From: Annona cherimola
Taxonomy: Eukaryota > Streptophyta > Magnoliopsida > Magnoliales > Annonaceae
Assembly (NCBI GenBank): GCA_030490835.1
Contig: CM059974.1
Coordinates: 8,997,501 to 9,061,500, forward strand
Direction of reading: 5' to 3'
Length of the DNA stretch: 64,000 nucleotides
Below the pieces are notes generated by a model. The model was not told the origin of the DNA. It was given only the letters and a program-made list of their open reading frames with translations, and did not search any database. Positions 34,501-46,839 of this stretch are shown one piece after another (within the stretch, counting starts at the first letter, position 1; each line of letters begins with the position of its first letter). The position numbers and the translations under genes are program-made.

Positions 34501-36556
34501 TTTAATACACATTCTTAGTGATCATCGGATTAATCCTCTCGAAGAGATGAATTAGATGATGTTCCATTTTAGCCAACAACTAAACTTCTATTTATCTAAT
34601 TTCACTATAACCTAAAATGGTAAACAGTAGGACATTTATGAAAGCCTTACGAGAGTTTCTTGCATTGTGATTCCATTTTCCATGAAGTAGATTTTCTCTA
34701 TCAATAAAAAATGGTTTCTTTTCAATAGATGGATGTGATTCAAACCTTAAATTCTAATCTGTACCCCTTTTTTCAATCTCTTCATTTTATTTTGTTTTTC
34801 CATTCTTCAGGTAAGAGATGAACTTGAACATTTATTGGATGATGACATGGATATGGCAGAGATGTATTTGACAGATAAGCTTGCTCAACGACCGTTGGAT
34901 GAAACCTCCTCAAGAGACGAATCGAATGATGATGAATCTGAGTTGACTAATGAAAGGTGAGTCATGATGGCTCATGACATAAATTTATTTGATTAGTTTT
35001 CTTATGAATTAAAACAGTGGCGTACCGAGGACCTTTGTGGTGCATAATATTATTTGAGTGAGCGTAACCATATAAAAATGAACTCTCTTTAAATAATTTT
35101 AAAATTTTAAGCGGATTTTTTAAAGTTTCAAAAATTCATGGGGGCGTATATCCATTTATGTATTGGTCAAGATGCAATTTTCTCTTCTCATTGCTTTAAG
35201 GAGGCTGCAATTCTTCCGCTTTTCTTAAAATATAAGGCTGAAAATTTTCTTTCAGGAATTTGAATTATACAAAAATGTCCTTCAAATGAATCGTGTGCAC
35301 TTATTTTCTTATGATGCATATCTTTTTGCTGTCTCTCAAACTTAATTTGTTTGATTATGCTCTGGCCTAACATGATTTGCTTCTCTTAAAGGGATGAAGA
35401 TACTAAGAGCAAATCCAGAAGCTTTAACGAGAGCTCAGTTCTTGTTAAACCTGACATTCAGGAACTAGAGATGCTTTTGGAAGCTTATTTTGTGCAGATT
35501 GATGGGACCTTGCAAAAACTCTCCACGGTACATGATGCTTCATATTGAATATTGACAGAACTATTTGTCAGCAGCCTAAATTTATGTTCGTCTTAGGTTG
35601 ATCCACAGTTATGAACTAACTTAGAATAACCTTATAACACTATTCTGTGCACTAGTTATCCGTTCCTGTTGTAGAGAATAGTGATAGGGCAGATCAAGGG
35701 AATCTGTTTTATTTTCTCCTCCTTTGCCTTTCCTTCTCCAACTGTATTTGTGACCAAATTTCTTCCAAAAAGTGTCTTCGGTTGCATAGCTATTTTAGAC
35801 AGAGCCATGTTTTCTGAACCCCCTGGTATTTTCATTATCGTTTTCACAGTTTTCCAATGCAAAACTTGTTTGGTCCCTTCAATTTATTATTGTCTCCGGA
35901 CCTATATCAATCCTGTCCCTATAACCAACAACTTTATCATGTTTTCTCTTCTGAAGGATATGAGAATTTTACTAAAAGGAAATTAGCAAGAAAACAAGTC
36001 ATGATGGTCACCAATTAAAAGTGGGCCCTGGCTAAAATCTTTGCAAGAGGGGCAACTATTCAGAAAAATTTTCTATTTTAAGCAGTTCATCAATTTGCAA
36101 TTGTATTGGGTGCTAAGCTTTTTTTATTTAGTTTCACCACCAGCGAATATTGCAGTTTTTATTTTGAGCTCAATTTTCCAGTTTGTATTCAATGAAGTCT
36201 CAATTGTTGTCATATTTCCTGTCATTGTGGTTCTAATGTTGAAGGCATTTCCCCATTTTTTCTGTCTTTGATGATAGATGAGAGAATATGTGGATGACAC
36301 AGAGGATTATATCAACATATTGTTGGATGACAAACAGAATCAGCTACTACAAATGGGAGTTATGCTCAGCACTGTAAATATGATATGTAATGCAGGCATC
36401 GTTGTGGTGGCCGTATTTGGCATGAACATCCAGATTAGCCTATTTGATTCTAGTCCAACACAATTCTGGGAGACTGCTTTCGGTACATTGTTTGGCTGTA
36501 TTGTTCTATATGTAATAGCTCTCGGATGGGGGAAAAAAAAAGGGTTGCTTGGATGA
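31508..36556 (+). CDS. MRS2/CorA-type magnesium transporter (MRS2-C)
   Basis: Six coding exons: 31508-31921, 32357-32509, 33321-33449, 34811-34956, 35392-35527 and 36278-36556, joining in frame to 418 aa. All introns are GT-AG. Family marks are PARDLRALDP, LGRERAIVINLEHIKAII, LPFEFRALEVCL, LTSKVNTLTLERVRQIKSRL, EMYLTDKLA and ELEMLLEAYF. The last exon has two hydrophobic segments with an intact GMN (residues 374-376, context VFGMNI) and acidic residues in the loop. Exon 2 is shorter than in A and B (51 codons against 94 and 89), losing a serine-rich linker. Expected role: Mg2+ transport across an organellar or plasma membrane as a homopentamer. It lies about 4 kb downstream of MRS2-B in the same orientation, consistent with local duplication followed by divergence. 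Confidence 0.9.
33755..33890. repeat. Short minisatellite in MRS2-C intron 3
   Basis: Four diverged units of roughly 30 bp share a gggagaaattttttt / ggacaattttttcc core followed by 'acactc' or similar (about 33,760, 33,790, 33,820 and 33,852). It lies between coding exons 3 and 4. Confidence 0.55.
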
Positions 36557-37427
36557 CCCCTATCTTCTTGTTAGCTCAATTTCTTGTAATTAAGTAGATT
36601 TTTCTTCAAGACATCTATTTTTTTCATTTTATGTCTGTTGATATTTCCTAATTTATTAGTCTTGTAAAGTTTTTTTTTTCATCTGACAATAACAGAAAAG
36701 CATAATGAGTCATCAACATTCCTATAAATACATGGCAGCCTGTTGAATATTAAGAGGTCTATATAAATTTATTAATGATTAAAATGAAATCAGTCCAAGC
36801 ACCAGAATTGGTTGCGATATCGGTGCATTTGAAAAGCTACATTTACGGAGACCATCGTAAGTTATAAGATAAAGAGGGAAAATAAAGCATAAATTGATTA
36901 ATTGCAAGGAGAGACCATCAAGTTGCTTACGTGGCACTCCAATTTTCCAGCCATACGCACTAGCAACCCTGAGCAATTCAATTTACGGATACAATTGACT
37001 TTGCGACCCATGTTCCAGAGAGGGGTGATCATCGGCGGGATTTGCGATGGGGCCAAAATCATATTTAAAAATAATAATAAAATAACTTTTTTTATACAAA
37101 TGTCTATTTAATCTATAAAACGAGTTTTATTATTTTTGGAAATATATATTTATTTTGTATTTTTAAAAACAGTTTAAAAATACAAAATAAATATATATAC
37201 ATTTTCAAAAATAATAAAAATTAATTTATAAATTAAATACACTCATATTAACATTTGTATGAAAATATTTTCAAAAAATTAAAAAAAAAAATGTCTTTGG
37301 ACATCTGCGAACAAGGGTAAATGGTCGTGGCACTATAAACAGAGGGGACGACAACACAGCTAAAAACAAGGCAATTGCAGAGGAGGATCTGAAGAAGGGG
37401 CGTCCAGGCGGGAGATAAGAGTTCTTG

Positions 37428-37458
<31 letters not shown>

Positions 37459-37515
37459 TGGATTTGATATTGCCATCTTTCTCAAGAGAACTCGAACGGA
37501 ACTCAGGGTTCCAAT
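36557..37515. other. Intergenic between MRS2-C and the ALKBH pseudogene
   Basis: Contains the MRS2-C 3' flank, a family P hairpin MITE (about 37,085-37,280, arms mirrored around 37,172) and an ATT microsatellite (37,430-37,458). No further gene is visible. Confidence 0.5.
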
Positions 37516-39000
37516 TTGATTACAATGTGGAGGCATAACCGTAACTTGCCAACTACCGCAAGCAGCGGACCTTCAGTTTCTAAGCAATCTTGTGGAGATG
37601 ATTTCACAGCAATCTCACTAGAGGACACTGCATTAGCTCATGGTTCAAATGGTTTTGATTTATCTAAGGAAGAGGGGGAGTGGATTCGTTTTTCACAAGT
37701 TGGAAGGAAAAAGGACTTTGCTTTGGTTGAGAGGATAAATGGGAAGCCAATTAATGTTTTGAAGGGACTCAAACTTCGCACCCGCGTTTTCAATGACATT
37801 GAGCAAAAGAAAATTGTTGATTACAACCTTCAGCAGATGGGTGGAAAGGGGCTGCTTCGAGGTTTGTCCGATCTAGTCTCTGTGCTGATTTACCTTGTTT
37901 TGTCCCTGATTATCTGTACCCTATTTTTGTGCTAGTGATACTTTATGTTGAAAGCTTTGTTTAATTTGCTACCTATTTACCACTAATCAATATACAGAGC
38001 GCACACATTCAGAACCAAGGAAATGGATGCGTGGCAAAGGTCGTGTAACCATTCAGTTTTGCTGTTGTTACAAGTTACGACTATGCAACAGTAAGTCAAA
38101 AACTGATATCCCAAGCCACAGCACTTTGCTTCTCATGTAACTATTTTCTGATTACAAAATCTAGTTGGCTGTTCAAGAAGGGGAATCCTCCAGGGATTAT
38201 TAGAGCTGAGGTTGTGGATCCTTTTCCACCATTATTCAAGACGATGATCAAGCGATTGATGAGGTTGCATGTTCTTCCTCCCACATGCATTCCAAATCGT
38301 CAATATCTATGATAAAGGAGACTGTATCCCCCTCACGTCGACCATCACGACTTCCTCCGTCCGTTCTGCACATTCTTATTTTTAACGGAGTGCAATGGGT
38401 ACACATTCATGTCAATAACTCTGCCAGTCGGGTACACATGCATCTTTTTTCTTAAAAAATTCAAATATATTGTTTATTTGTATGAATTGATGAAAATATA
38501 CTATGTGGAATATAAATGGGAATGTGGTTGATTCTAACTTTTAATTTATAATTATTCTTACAGATCTGTGCTCATCGTAAATGGGAATGGTATTGTATTA
38601 CTTCGTCACCCTGTTCTGTTTTTTCAGTAAATTACATCTGATCTAATTTTTTTGATGGCACATCCGATCTAATTGAGCTTCTTAATTAGCTTGAACTAAA
38701 TTATTGTTTTTTATATGTGATTTTCAGGATATCAATAACATTCAGAAAGATGGATGATAGCAAGCTACCATGCAGCTTTCAGTCAGACCAGAGTTGCCGG
38801 TGCCTCAACCCCGCTTACGAGGCAACCCAAGAAAGTCACTCAACCAGCAAGCAGTTCAAGCTACACCTGCAAAACATCAGAAGCCTGGTGTCAGCACATC
38901 AAGCTCAAACCTTGGTGCAGATGATTTCCCGCCTCGTAGTGGATTGAGTTTGGGAGCAAACAAAAAAGGAGATAAAAGGATTGAATTTCTTCGCGGATGA
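37516..39000 (+). pseudogene. ALKBH9/10-type 2-oxoglutarate Fe(II) dioxygenase pseudogene
   Basis: Stretches match plant ALKBH9/10 proteins (RNA N6-methyladenosine demethylase family) in order: 'GRKKDFALVERINGKPINVL' with 'RVFNDIEQKKIVDY' in exon 1 (37,516 to about 37,860); 'ERTHSEPRKWMRGKGRVTIQ' (from 37,999); 'KGNPPGIIRAEVVDPFPPLF' and 'VLPPTCIPN' (38,178-38,300); the Fe-binding H-x-D region 'PPHVDHHDFLRPFC' (about 38,328-38,370); 'GSVLIVNGNG' (38,563-38,592); and 'ISITFRKMDDSKLPC' (from 38,729). Lesions: a 2-bp insertion in the 'CCYNYDYAT' region (about 38,078), an apparent 8-bp deletion after 'CIPN' (about 38,300), and loss of the segments between the H-x-D motif and 'GSVL' and between 'GNG' and 'ISITF'. 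The second iron-binding histidine and the 2-oxoglutarate-binding arginine region are damaged or missing, so no enzyme can be made. Confidence 0.85.
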
Positions 39001-39139
39001 CCACGTTTCTTACAATTGATGACAAGCAAAATTTTTTCCCCCATTTGTATTAATTAACCCTTTTATATACGCAACACAACGAAAGTAGATGGAAGTTTTT
39101 GTCGTATAATTTTGCGATGAACGCCATGTGATAACTATA

Positions 39140-41580
39140 TAGAGAGAGAGAAATATTCAAGTGCAACTTCACTGCCCTATAATTATGGTTTAGTTATCTC
39201 TAAATGGGTCTCACATAATCATAAAACTATAATCTACTCCACCCATTATATTTAGAATTATGTAGTTTATTATTATACCAATTTTCATCTGAATTGGATA
39301 TGTACATAGACTCTATCTGAAAATGGTACAAATTTAACGTAATAAAATAGTTTAATGTAAATAACAATTTTTAAGTTTTTTTTAACATGTAAATTATTTG
39401 CTATAAAATTTATATATATATAACTGATTGTATAAAGTATCGATACATTTAAGTACATGTGGGGCCCATTTTGAGTCAAATGCACCTTTAATTATGATGC
39501 AGCTTCACTCACAAGAAAAGTTCGCGCGTGTGTGTATATATATTTATATAGGGTTGTTCCGGTGTAGCGTCACTGGCTCACTGCACTTGAACAGCGGTGC
39601 AATTGCCTAAAAAAGGGGCCCCACACATATTAAAATGTAATAAAACTTTATACAATCATTTATCTATATATAAATCATACTTTAAATGGTTTAGATGTTG
39701 AAAAAAACTACTTTAAAGTTGTTATTTATATCAAATTATTTTATTACTTTGAATTTGTACCCTTTTCGGATGGAGTCCATACACATATCCGATTGGGATG
39801 AAAATTGATATGGTAATAGAATACATTATTTTAAATACAATGAGAAGAGTAAATTATAATTTGATCATCATGTGGGGCCCATTTCAGCACCGCTGCATCG
39901 CAATTACAGTGCAGCGATGCTGTACCTGAATATATCTCATGTATATAAGAAAATAATCAAGTGCATTTGGACTATACTGGAATTACGGTGCAGTCCATGC
40001 ACTACGGAGCCTATTTGATCATGAATGAGAAATTTACTCCACCCATTATATTTACAATTATTCACTTTATTAGCATACCAATTTTCACCAAAATCCAACA
40101 TGTGTATATGTCCCATCTTAAAATTGTACAAAATTAACGTAATAAAATAGTTTTTCGTAAATATCAAGTTTAAAGTGGTATTTTCAACATTTAAACCATA
40201 TAAAGTATGATTTCTATATGGATAAATGATTATATAAAATTTAATTACATTTTAATATATGTGGGGCCCATTTTACAGCGGACTACACCAGTCCGTCTGC
40301 ATGTGAATGGTTCTCATATATATATATAGGGAGCTGTTCCGGTGCAGCGTCACTGCACCGGAACAGCAGTACAGTGGCCCAAAAATGGGCCCCACATGAT
40401 CATGAAATCATGATCTACTCCACCCATTATATTTAGAATAATGTATTCTATTACCATACTAATTTTCATCCCAATCAGATATGTATATGGGCCCCGTCTG
40501 AAAATGGTACAAATCCAACGTAATAAAATAGTTTGATGTAAATAACAACTTTAAAGTATCTGATTGGGATGAAAATTGGTATGGTAATAGAATGCATTAT
40601 TCTAAATACAATGGATGGAGTAGATCATGATTTCATGATCATGTGAGGCCCATTTCAGCGATGTTGCACATGAATATATTCTATATATATATATAGTCCG
40701 GCTTCTATAAATCCGAATGTACCAATTCACTTCAATACTCACATCTAGTTTATGCCCTATTTGATGATTTTGTTAAATCTAATTCATCCATTGTATTTAG
40801 CACTATTTATTTTATTTAAATACCAAAAATTATCTCAATCCATAACTTGCATCATTCTTAAAATTAAAAATCACTTAAGAGTGACTTTAAATCCATTAAA
40901 AATAATTTATTTATTATAAGGACTCAAGAGACCTCAAATTAACATCTAAGACATTTGCAATATTCATCCTACTTAGATTAATGATTCTATAAAATTTTAT
41001 AACATTCTAAAACTTTGATACATGGATTCAAGTGATTTTCTAAATTTTTTACATTTTTAGAAGATGTAATATACGCATACATCTAATTAATACGATTTTT
41101 GGTATCTAAATAAAATAAATTGTGTTAAATATAATGGATAAATTAGATTTAATAAAATTATCAAAATAGGGCCTAAATTAGATAGGAGTACCGAAGTGAA
41201 TTAGTATATCCGGATGTATAAAAGCTGAACTCATATATATATATATATACACACACATAAGAGTTGTTCCAGCACATCCCAAAAAATGGGCTTCGCACAT
41301 ATTAAAATGCAATTAAATTTTATACAATCATTTATTCACATATAAATCATACTTTAGAAGGTGTAGATGTTTAAAAACTAGTTTATTACGTTGAATTTGT
41401 ACTATTTTCAGATTGGGGTCCATACACATGTCCGATTGGAATGAAAATTAATATGGTAATATAATACATTATTCTAAATAGAATGGGTGAAGTAGATTGT
41501 AATTTTATAATCATGTGGAGCCCATTTTAGCATAACTGCACCGCTGTTACGGTACACCTAAATATTTCTCTCTCTATATA
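39140..41580. mobile_element. Run of six MITEs separated by (TA)n
   Basis: Five elements of one family (about 39,140-39,515; 39,550-39,935; 39,945-40,318; 40,329-40,680; 41,255-41,575) carry inverted outer parts (gggccccac on the left, gtggggccc on the right) and shared inner words such as 'actccacccattatatttag' and 'aatggtacaaat'. A different palindromic element sits at about 40,696-41,232 (left 'gtccggcttctataaatccg', right 'atatccggatgtataaaagc'). Short runs of TA occur at nearly every border (39,410, 39,533, 40,316, 40,683, 41,234, 41,572). This pattern resembles MITEs reported to insert into TA microsatellites (the micron type in rice); the family assignment is inference. Confidence 0.6.
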
Positions 41581-41800
41581 TTTTTCCAATAAACCAATAA
41601 GAACTTCTTAATTTCCTTAACCAAGTCGTATGCTGAGAAATTATTCAAGCCTTTGTTTGCTTAGAAGCCATTCAACTATTTGTGCCAAATCATACCAGTA
41701 GCAACAGCCAAACTGCATATTTAACTGATAATTATCAGAAAAAATGATTATAACATTCACTAATAATCATATTAGGAGCATAACAAGCATTGAAAAGCAT

Positions 41801-41873
41801 GGGGATGTAGCTCAAATGGTAGAGCGCTCGCTTTGCATGCGAGAGGTACAGGGTTCGATCCCCTGCATCTCCA
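41801..41873 (+). tRNA. tRNA-Ala (anticodon UGC)
   Basis: 73 nt with a full cloverleaf. Acceptor stem GGGGATG pairs with CATCTCC (one G-U), followed by discriminator A. The D arm is GCTC/GAGC. Anticodon stem CTCGC/GCGAG encloses loop TTTGCAT (anticodon TGC at 41,834-41,836). T stem CAGGG/CCCTG encloses TTCGATC. The polymerase III A and B boxes are intact and no intron is present. It decodes GCN alanine codons in cytosolic translation. This complete copy stands at the left edge of the 9.4-kb duplication, whose breakpoint lies within its anticodon. Confidence 0.97.
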
Positions 41874-42644
41874 TTGAATCTTATATTGTATTTACTTTCC
41901 AGAGAATTTCGTTTTTATCTTCATTTTATTTACTTTCCGGAGAAATTCATTTTTAAGTTATTTACTTTCCTGAGAGTTCCGTTATTGCATTATTATTTCA
42001 GAATCCTGTTGTCCAAGGGCCGAATTCGTTGTCTGAGGGCCTTATTTTTGTTTATTTGGGGCTGTATATGCTACAAAGGTGGTGACTGATTCCAGGCACT
42101 TGGGATGACCGCATGGGCATCAAACCCAGATAATGCCAAACCCGGCCATGGCATGATTTAGAAAAAGAATAGGACATTTGGTTTTTAACCTTTTATTCAC
42201 TCAGTTCCAGCCTTCCAGGCACTTGGCATGACCACATGGACCCAAATGCCAAATGCTGCCAAACCCAGCCAATAGGCTCCAGGCACTTGGGAATGACCAC
42301 ATGGACCCAAAGGCCGAATACCGCCAAACCCAGCCATGATTTTAAAAAAGACGAAGGCATTTGGTTTTTATTCACTCATAGAAAACAACTGTAATGTATT
42401 AATATTAGATGCTTTAAATCGAGGGTCCAACGGACACGTTTGTCAGAAAATGGATTTGTTCTCCCACCCGAACTCATTATTTTTTGAACATCTATTAGCA
42501 ATAGGGGCCCACCAATGGACGGTTCTGTTCCGATCATAGCAGATATTGTCGGCACGCACCGCTGTATGCATTGTCTTGTTCTCTAACCAGATCAGATGAG
42601 AAGGCAGCTGATGCAGAGAATCGCGAAATTAGAAACACTGTGAT

Positions 42645-42885
42645 GCGTTATTTAGTATTTGATAAAAACAATTTTAATAAAAAAATTTTAGAGTAAAAAA
42701 ACTTTTGAAATTGACGAAGTAATGTGACATAATATGAGTAATAATAAAGGAGTAAAAAAATAAAATTAAAATAAATAAAGATAGCTGTATGGATATTTAT
42801 AAAGAAATAATTCAAATGCAGGATAGTAGAAAAATACAAACGATAAAATAAATTTTTCCTTCAAGTATGTTACAAAGTCACTTTT
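42645..42885. mobile_element. Family Q MITE (unit 1)
   Basis: Shares the word order of the 14,320 copy ('taaaaaaacttttgaaattg', 'gtgacataatatgagtaata', 'agctgtatggatatttataa'). Its identical counterpart is at about 52,060-52,300. Confidence 0.45.
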
Positions 42886-42944
42886 TACATTAAAATGTAA
42901 AAAAATTTAAAATAAAATCATTATGAATAGTTAAAAATTTTAGG

Positions 42945-43385
42945 AGCTTTTCCTAAATATACTTACTAATTTGACCATATACGTACTAAATTTTTAAAAT
43001 CTTAGATATACCCACTATATTTGCATTTGATTCTAAAAATGTTCATTCTGTTAAAAATTCTTAATTGAATTTTTGTAAATGCTCAAAATATTAATACTAT
43101 AAATAATTAAAAATGAAAAAATAAACTAGGGCTCTCCAAATTTAAAACTTATGTGTAATTAAGACATTAGTGAGTTATGACATTCGATTTTTTCAATTTG
43201 TATAAATCCTGATAACAATATTAGTAATTTCATATATTAACTAACAACGTAACTTGTGTATTCGGTATTTTTGAGATTAACTATAAAAGTAATAGGTATA
43301 TCTATAATTTTAAAAATATAATAAGTATATTTCGAATTAAAATTAAATGTAACGAGCATATTTAAAAAAGAATCAAATTTTAAAT
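42945..43385. mobile_element. Foldback MITE (unit 1)
   Basis: The left arm 'tcctaaatatacttactaat' is mirrored by 'gagcatatttaaaaaagaat' on the right, and inner words ('tagatatacccactatattt' and 'aataggtatatctataattt') are also inverted. The counterpart is at about 52,359-52,799. Confidence 0.45.
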
Positions 43386-44689
43386 TTTACAACAAAAAGA
43401 AAAAGCTTTAAATACGGGAATGTCAAACAAACCCCGCAGAAGCATCGTCGGCAGCCAGCTATGCGAACTGCGCGGAGGAAGTCAGTCTCCTTTTAGTAGA
43501 TTCCCGCCACGAAAACCCGGGAATTAGATGCTCTCTCTCGCCTCTTTTCAACTTTTGGTTATAAATGCTCCCTCGGTCTCAACCCCCCCTGCGGTCTTTT
43601 TTAACTTTTCAGGCTCACTGACCACATCGCACAGTAACTTTTCAGCATTTCATACTCTGACAGAGCATGCACCTCATGCTCGGAACCCAGGCCTTGCATT
43701 GCATGCGACGCTTGCCTCTGCTCATATGTTACTGGATAGTTTGTTTGAGGCAGGCCGTCAGAAGAGATTGGTCGAAGTCGAACTGTCCTGCAAAAGGACT
43801 GTCAGTCAACCCATTGTGTGTTAAAAGGGTACTATTTTTATACGCTCTATTTTTGTCCCATAATGCCAACCGTTCTTGCTGTGGACGGATAATCAAATCT
43901 GCCTATTTTTGGGTTGTGGGATAGGTCAACTGGGACCCAATGTCTTGAACAGTTTAATTTGAATTCGTGACCGCCATGTCTTTCAAACGGGCACGTACCA
44001 ATGTTGTTGAATGTTTGCGGAATTTCCCAATATACTAAATTTTATAGTTTCGAATTTACTGGCATTAAAATCATGTTATAAACACGATCGTCCAAATCGA
44101 GAACTAAATGCACCGTTTTATACTTGTATGCCCTAATTATCTTGGGTTCAATAAACCTGAGGCTTGTTTAGACAGGCCAGACCAGACTGATGCAGCACTT
44201 ATGCGAAGGATATAGATTATAATGTTATTAATGGTAATATAAAATACATAAATATAACAAACGTGAAGGGGTAATGATCATGAAAATACATTGTCCACGC
44301 CAACTTTTCATCTTTAGTTATATCATTTTTTTTTATTGGATTAGCTATATCATTTTACAGTCCAACATTTACGAACATCTGCAGGTTGGGAATGTTAGCC
44401 ATGCATGAAACTCTGCTACGAGTAAATTAAACCAATGGAAGACATTTAATGTTTACTTTCTTTATTTAAAGTGGATGCAAGCAAACAGGATTCAAAACTC
44501 AAGAGAAGCGCGGTTCTCTGTTTACCTGAAATTTTTTATTAAAAAAAAAAAAGGAAAAGAAAAAAAGGCCCGAGAATTTTATATTTTCCACCATAAGATG
44601 TTGCAGGGATATTTATAGACAAAAAGCATCAAGCGCATTTTAGCCTCCATCCGAGTATTTGATTTGGGTTCGCCGGTTATTTAATTCCG

Positions 44690-44845
44690 ATGGATTCTCT
44701 TACAGATTACCATATGAATGACTTCACAGACTTGTTGTGGATTTATGTGCGAGAGGAAGATAGTCTTGTCTTGCCCATGGAGATTCTGGTTAGAAAGTTT
44801 CATTGGAAATCGATCCTTCTGATTAATGTGTATATGTGCAGCTAG
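44690..44845 (+). CDS. Short open frame, 51 aa, unknown
   Basis: ATG to TAG encoding a peptide that starts MDSLTDYHMNDFTDLLWIYV and is rich in acidic and hydrophobic residues. It could be a small protein, a relic first exon, or chance. No conserved neighbour, splice partner or recognised family supports it. The identical counterpart is at 54,104-54,259. Confidence 0.2.
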   Translation: MDSLTDYHMNDFTDLLWIYVREEDSLVLPMEILVRKFHWKSILLINVYMCS

Positions 44846-45594
44846 GACATGTGTACACTATCTAGTAAATACTGATTTAATTGAGTTAAGATCCTACGCT
44901 CTCGGGTGCATTAAACTTTAGGACATAGGATAGTAATATTTCATATCAGTTTCTTACTTTTAAAAAAAATTTCACAAATTTTGTAATATATTTTGTGCAT
45001 CTTATCAAACATTCCAAAAGCTGTCTTTGACTATGCTATCCTACCAATGTCTCATCTGTTAATAGTAGTTTCGAATTACTTCTTGGTGTGATTTCGAATA
45101 AAAATATTTAATTTGACTATAATAATTCATTTAAACAATGTAAACTATGTAAATTATTCATTTAAAAATTAGATAGGTATATTTATTTTTAAATTGTCAA
45201 GAATAACACAATAAAATTCATACAGCTGATCCCACCTAAGTGGAAAATAACTTATAATGATGATGATAATTTAAATTTTGCAAATATACACAGTATGACA
45301 ATGCAATAATAGCATCATAATGATATTGATATATTTACAATTATAGTCAAATTATATAAAGATTATTTGTTATTTTGAAACTAGATAGGTATAGTTGTAA
45401 TTATTATCAAACTATGTAAATATATTTACAATTATCCTTGTTTCTTTTAATAGAACTTCCTAAGCTATTTTCTATATAAGAGTTTGTTCCTACTAACCAA
45501 AGGTTTTAAGAAGCAGTGGCAAAATTGTGCTTTAGGCTATTAGGTTGTGGCGGTTGATCACTTCATGCGAGTCCAAAAATATGCTATTAATTTT

Positions 45595-45830
45595 TGTGTT
45601 TTTTACAAAAATTTTAATTTAATTATAAACTAAATTTTATCATTCTTGAAAACATATATTTGTTGGATTTTTAAACACGAGGGCTTTTAGTGATTTCAAA
45701 CTATTTTTAAATTACTAAAACACACATGTTTTAAAATTCAAAAAAGGTAAAACTTAGTTTATAAATTAAATACATTTAAATTAATAGGTAAACAAAAAAC
45801 TAAAGAACAAAAAAAATATTTTTCGACTGA
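45595..45830. mobile_element. Family P hairpin MITE (unit 1)
   Basis: 'ataaactaaattttatcatt' on the left is mirrored by 'aggtaaaacttagtttataa' on the right, with a central palindromic zone near 45,690-45,710. The counterpart is at about 55,009-55,244. Confidence 0.55.
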
Positions 45831-46708
45831 GCACAAATGATCATGCCCCTTAGATTGTATGGTCATGTAATACCTAAAACATTAGTTGTATGTTGGTTAA
45901 GCTGGTTTCACTCCTATGCTATGCTAGAGAAGAGATGCTCCACTAATATTTGGATAATTAGACATGTGAATTAACTCTGAATAAGGATAAAAGATATAGA
46001 CCATGTGCTAACAATTAATCGCATAATGTTAAAAATAAAATAAATAATGATAAAATTAGGTCTGACGTTATCAAGAAAATATGTGTAATGAATAAAAATA
46101 ATGCTGAGTATAATAGTCAGGATAAGTACGTATAATATTTTTTTTTATTTTTTATTTTGATTAAAAAATGCATCTCCATCTATATCACAACCCATAATTA
46201 CTAAAGCAGCTAAATTTAAAAATGGGCTCGCAGGCCTAGCTCACCTCCATCCATCCAAGGGGTGGAATCTACATTGTTAAAAATTTGCAGTTCTAACAAA
46301 AAATATTTTTTAAAACAAGTTACATGTAAAAAGCAGGCAAGATGCCCATGAAATGATGTCCTCTTCATAATGCGAATGCATTCCAAAAGAGCTGAAGTTC
46401 CCCATGTGGGGATGGCTCCATTCATTAGCAACTGTATAATAATCATGAAGTCTTTCGTAACGAGTGCATATTAAATGAGCTGATGACAAAATGGCACATG
46501 TCACAAGACTCCCTTCTTCCCAAAGAGCCCTATTAATGCTCACGTCAACTTGCCTTAATATTGCAGATTTGAGACACGGTTTACAAAACGGCAATGGCAG
46601 GACTCGATCAGGCTCTAGCTGTCGCCTACTCTTTCATTTCTGAACTTGAATAACCAACCAGTTGCAACTAATCCATCCCAACATGCTCGGACGGCACATT
46701 TCAATTTT

Positions 46709-46830
46709 TTTTTTAAGTGGCCAGAGTAGCACTCAATAGCAATGCATTGCAGTCAATGGGATTTGATCCCGGATGCGGAGGCAAGAAGAGTCATGATCTT
46801 CTCAAACCGGCCGGTTCAAACACCTATTTT
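46709..46830 (-). mobile_element. SINE-like fragment with variable poly(A) tail (unit 1)
   Basis: On the minus strand a B-box-like 'gggatcaaatccc' is followed by an A run (plus-strand T run at about 46,709-46,719). In unit 2 the tail is longer and contains C interruptions (about 56,100-56,130), as expected for an unstable retroposon tail. Outer boundaries were not determined. Confidence 0.35.
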
Positions 46831-46839
46831 TTTTATGAA

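Noticed and set aside
35656..35986. Open frames on both strands in MRS2-C intron 5
   Set aside because: Lies wholly within an intron. The minus-strand product has a protein-like look but matches nothing I recognise, and no splice structure surrounds it.
43528..43824. 98-codon frame present in both duplicate units
   Set aside because: Identity between the units only reflects the recent duplication. The product has no recognised domain and no supporting splice or promoter context.
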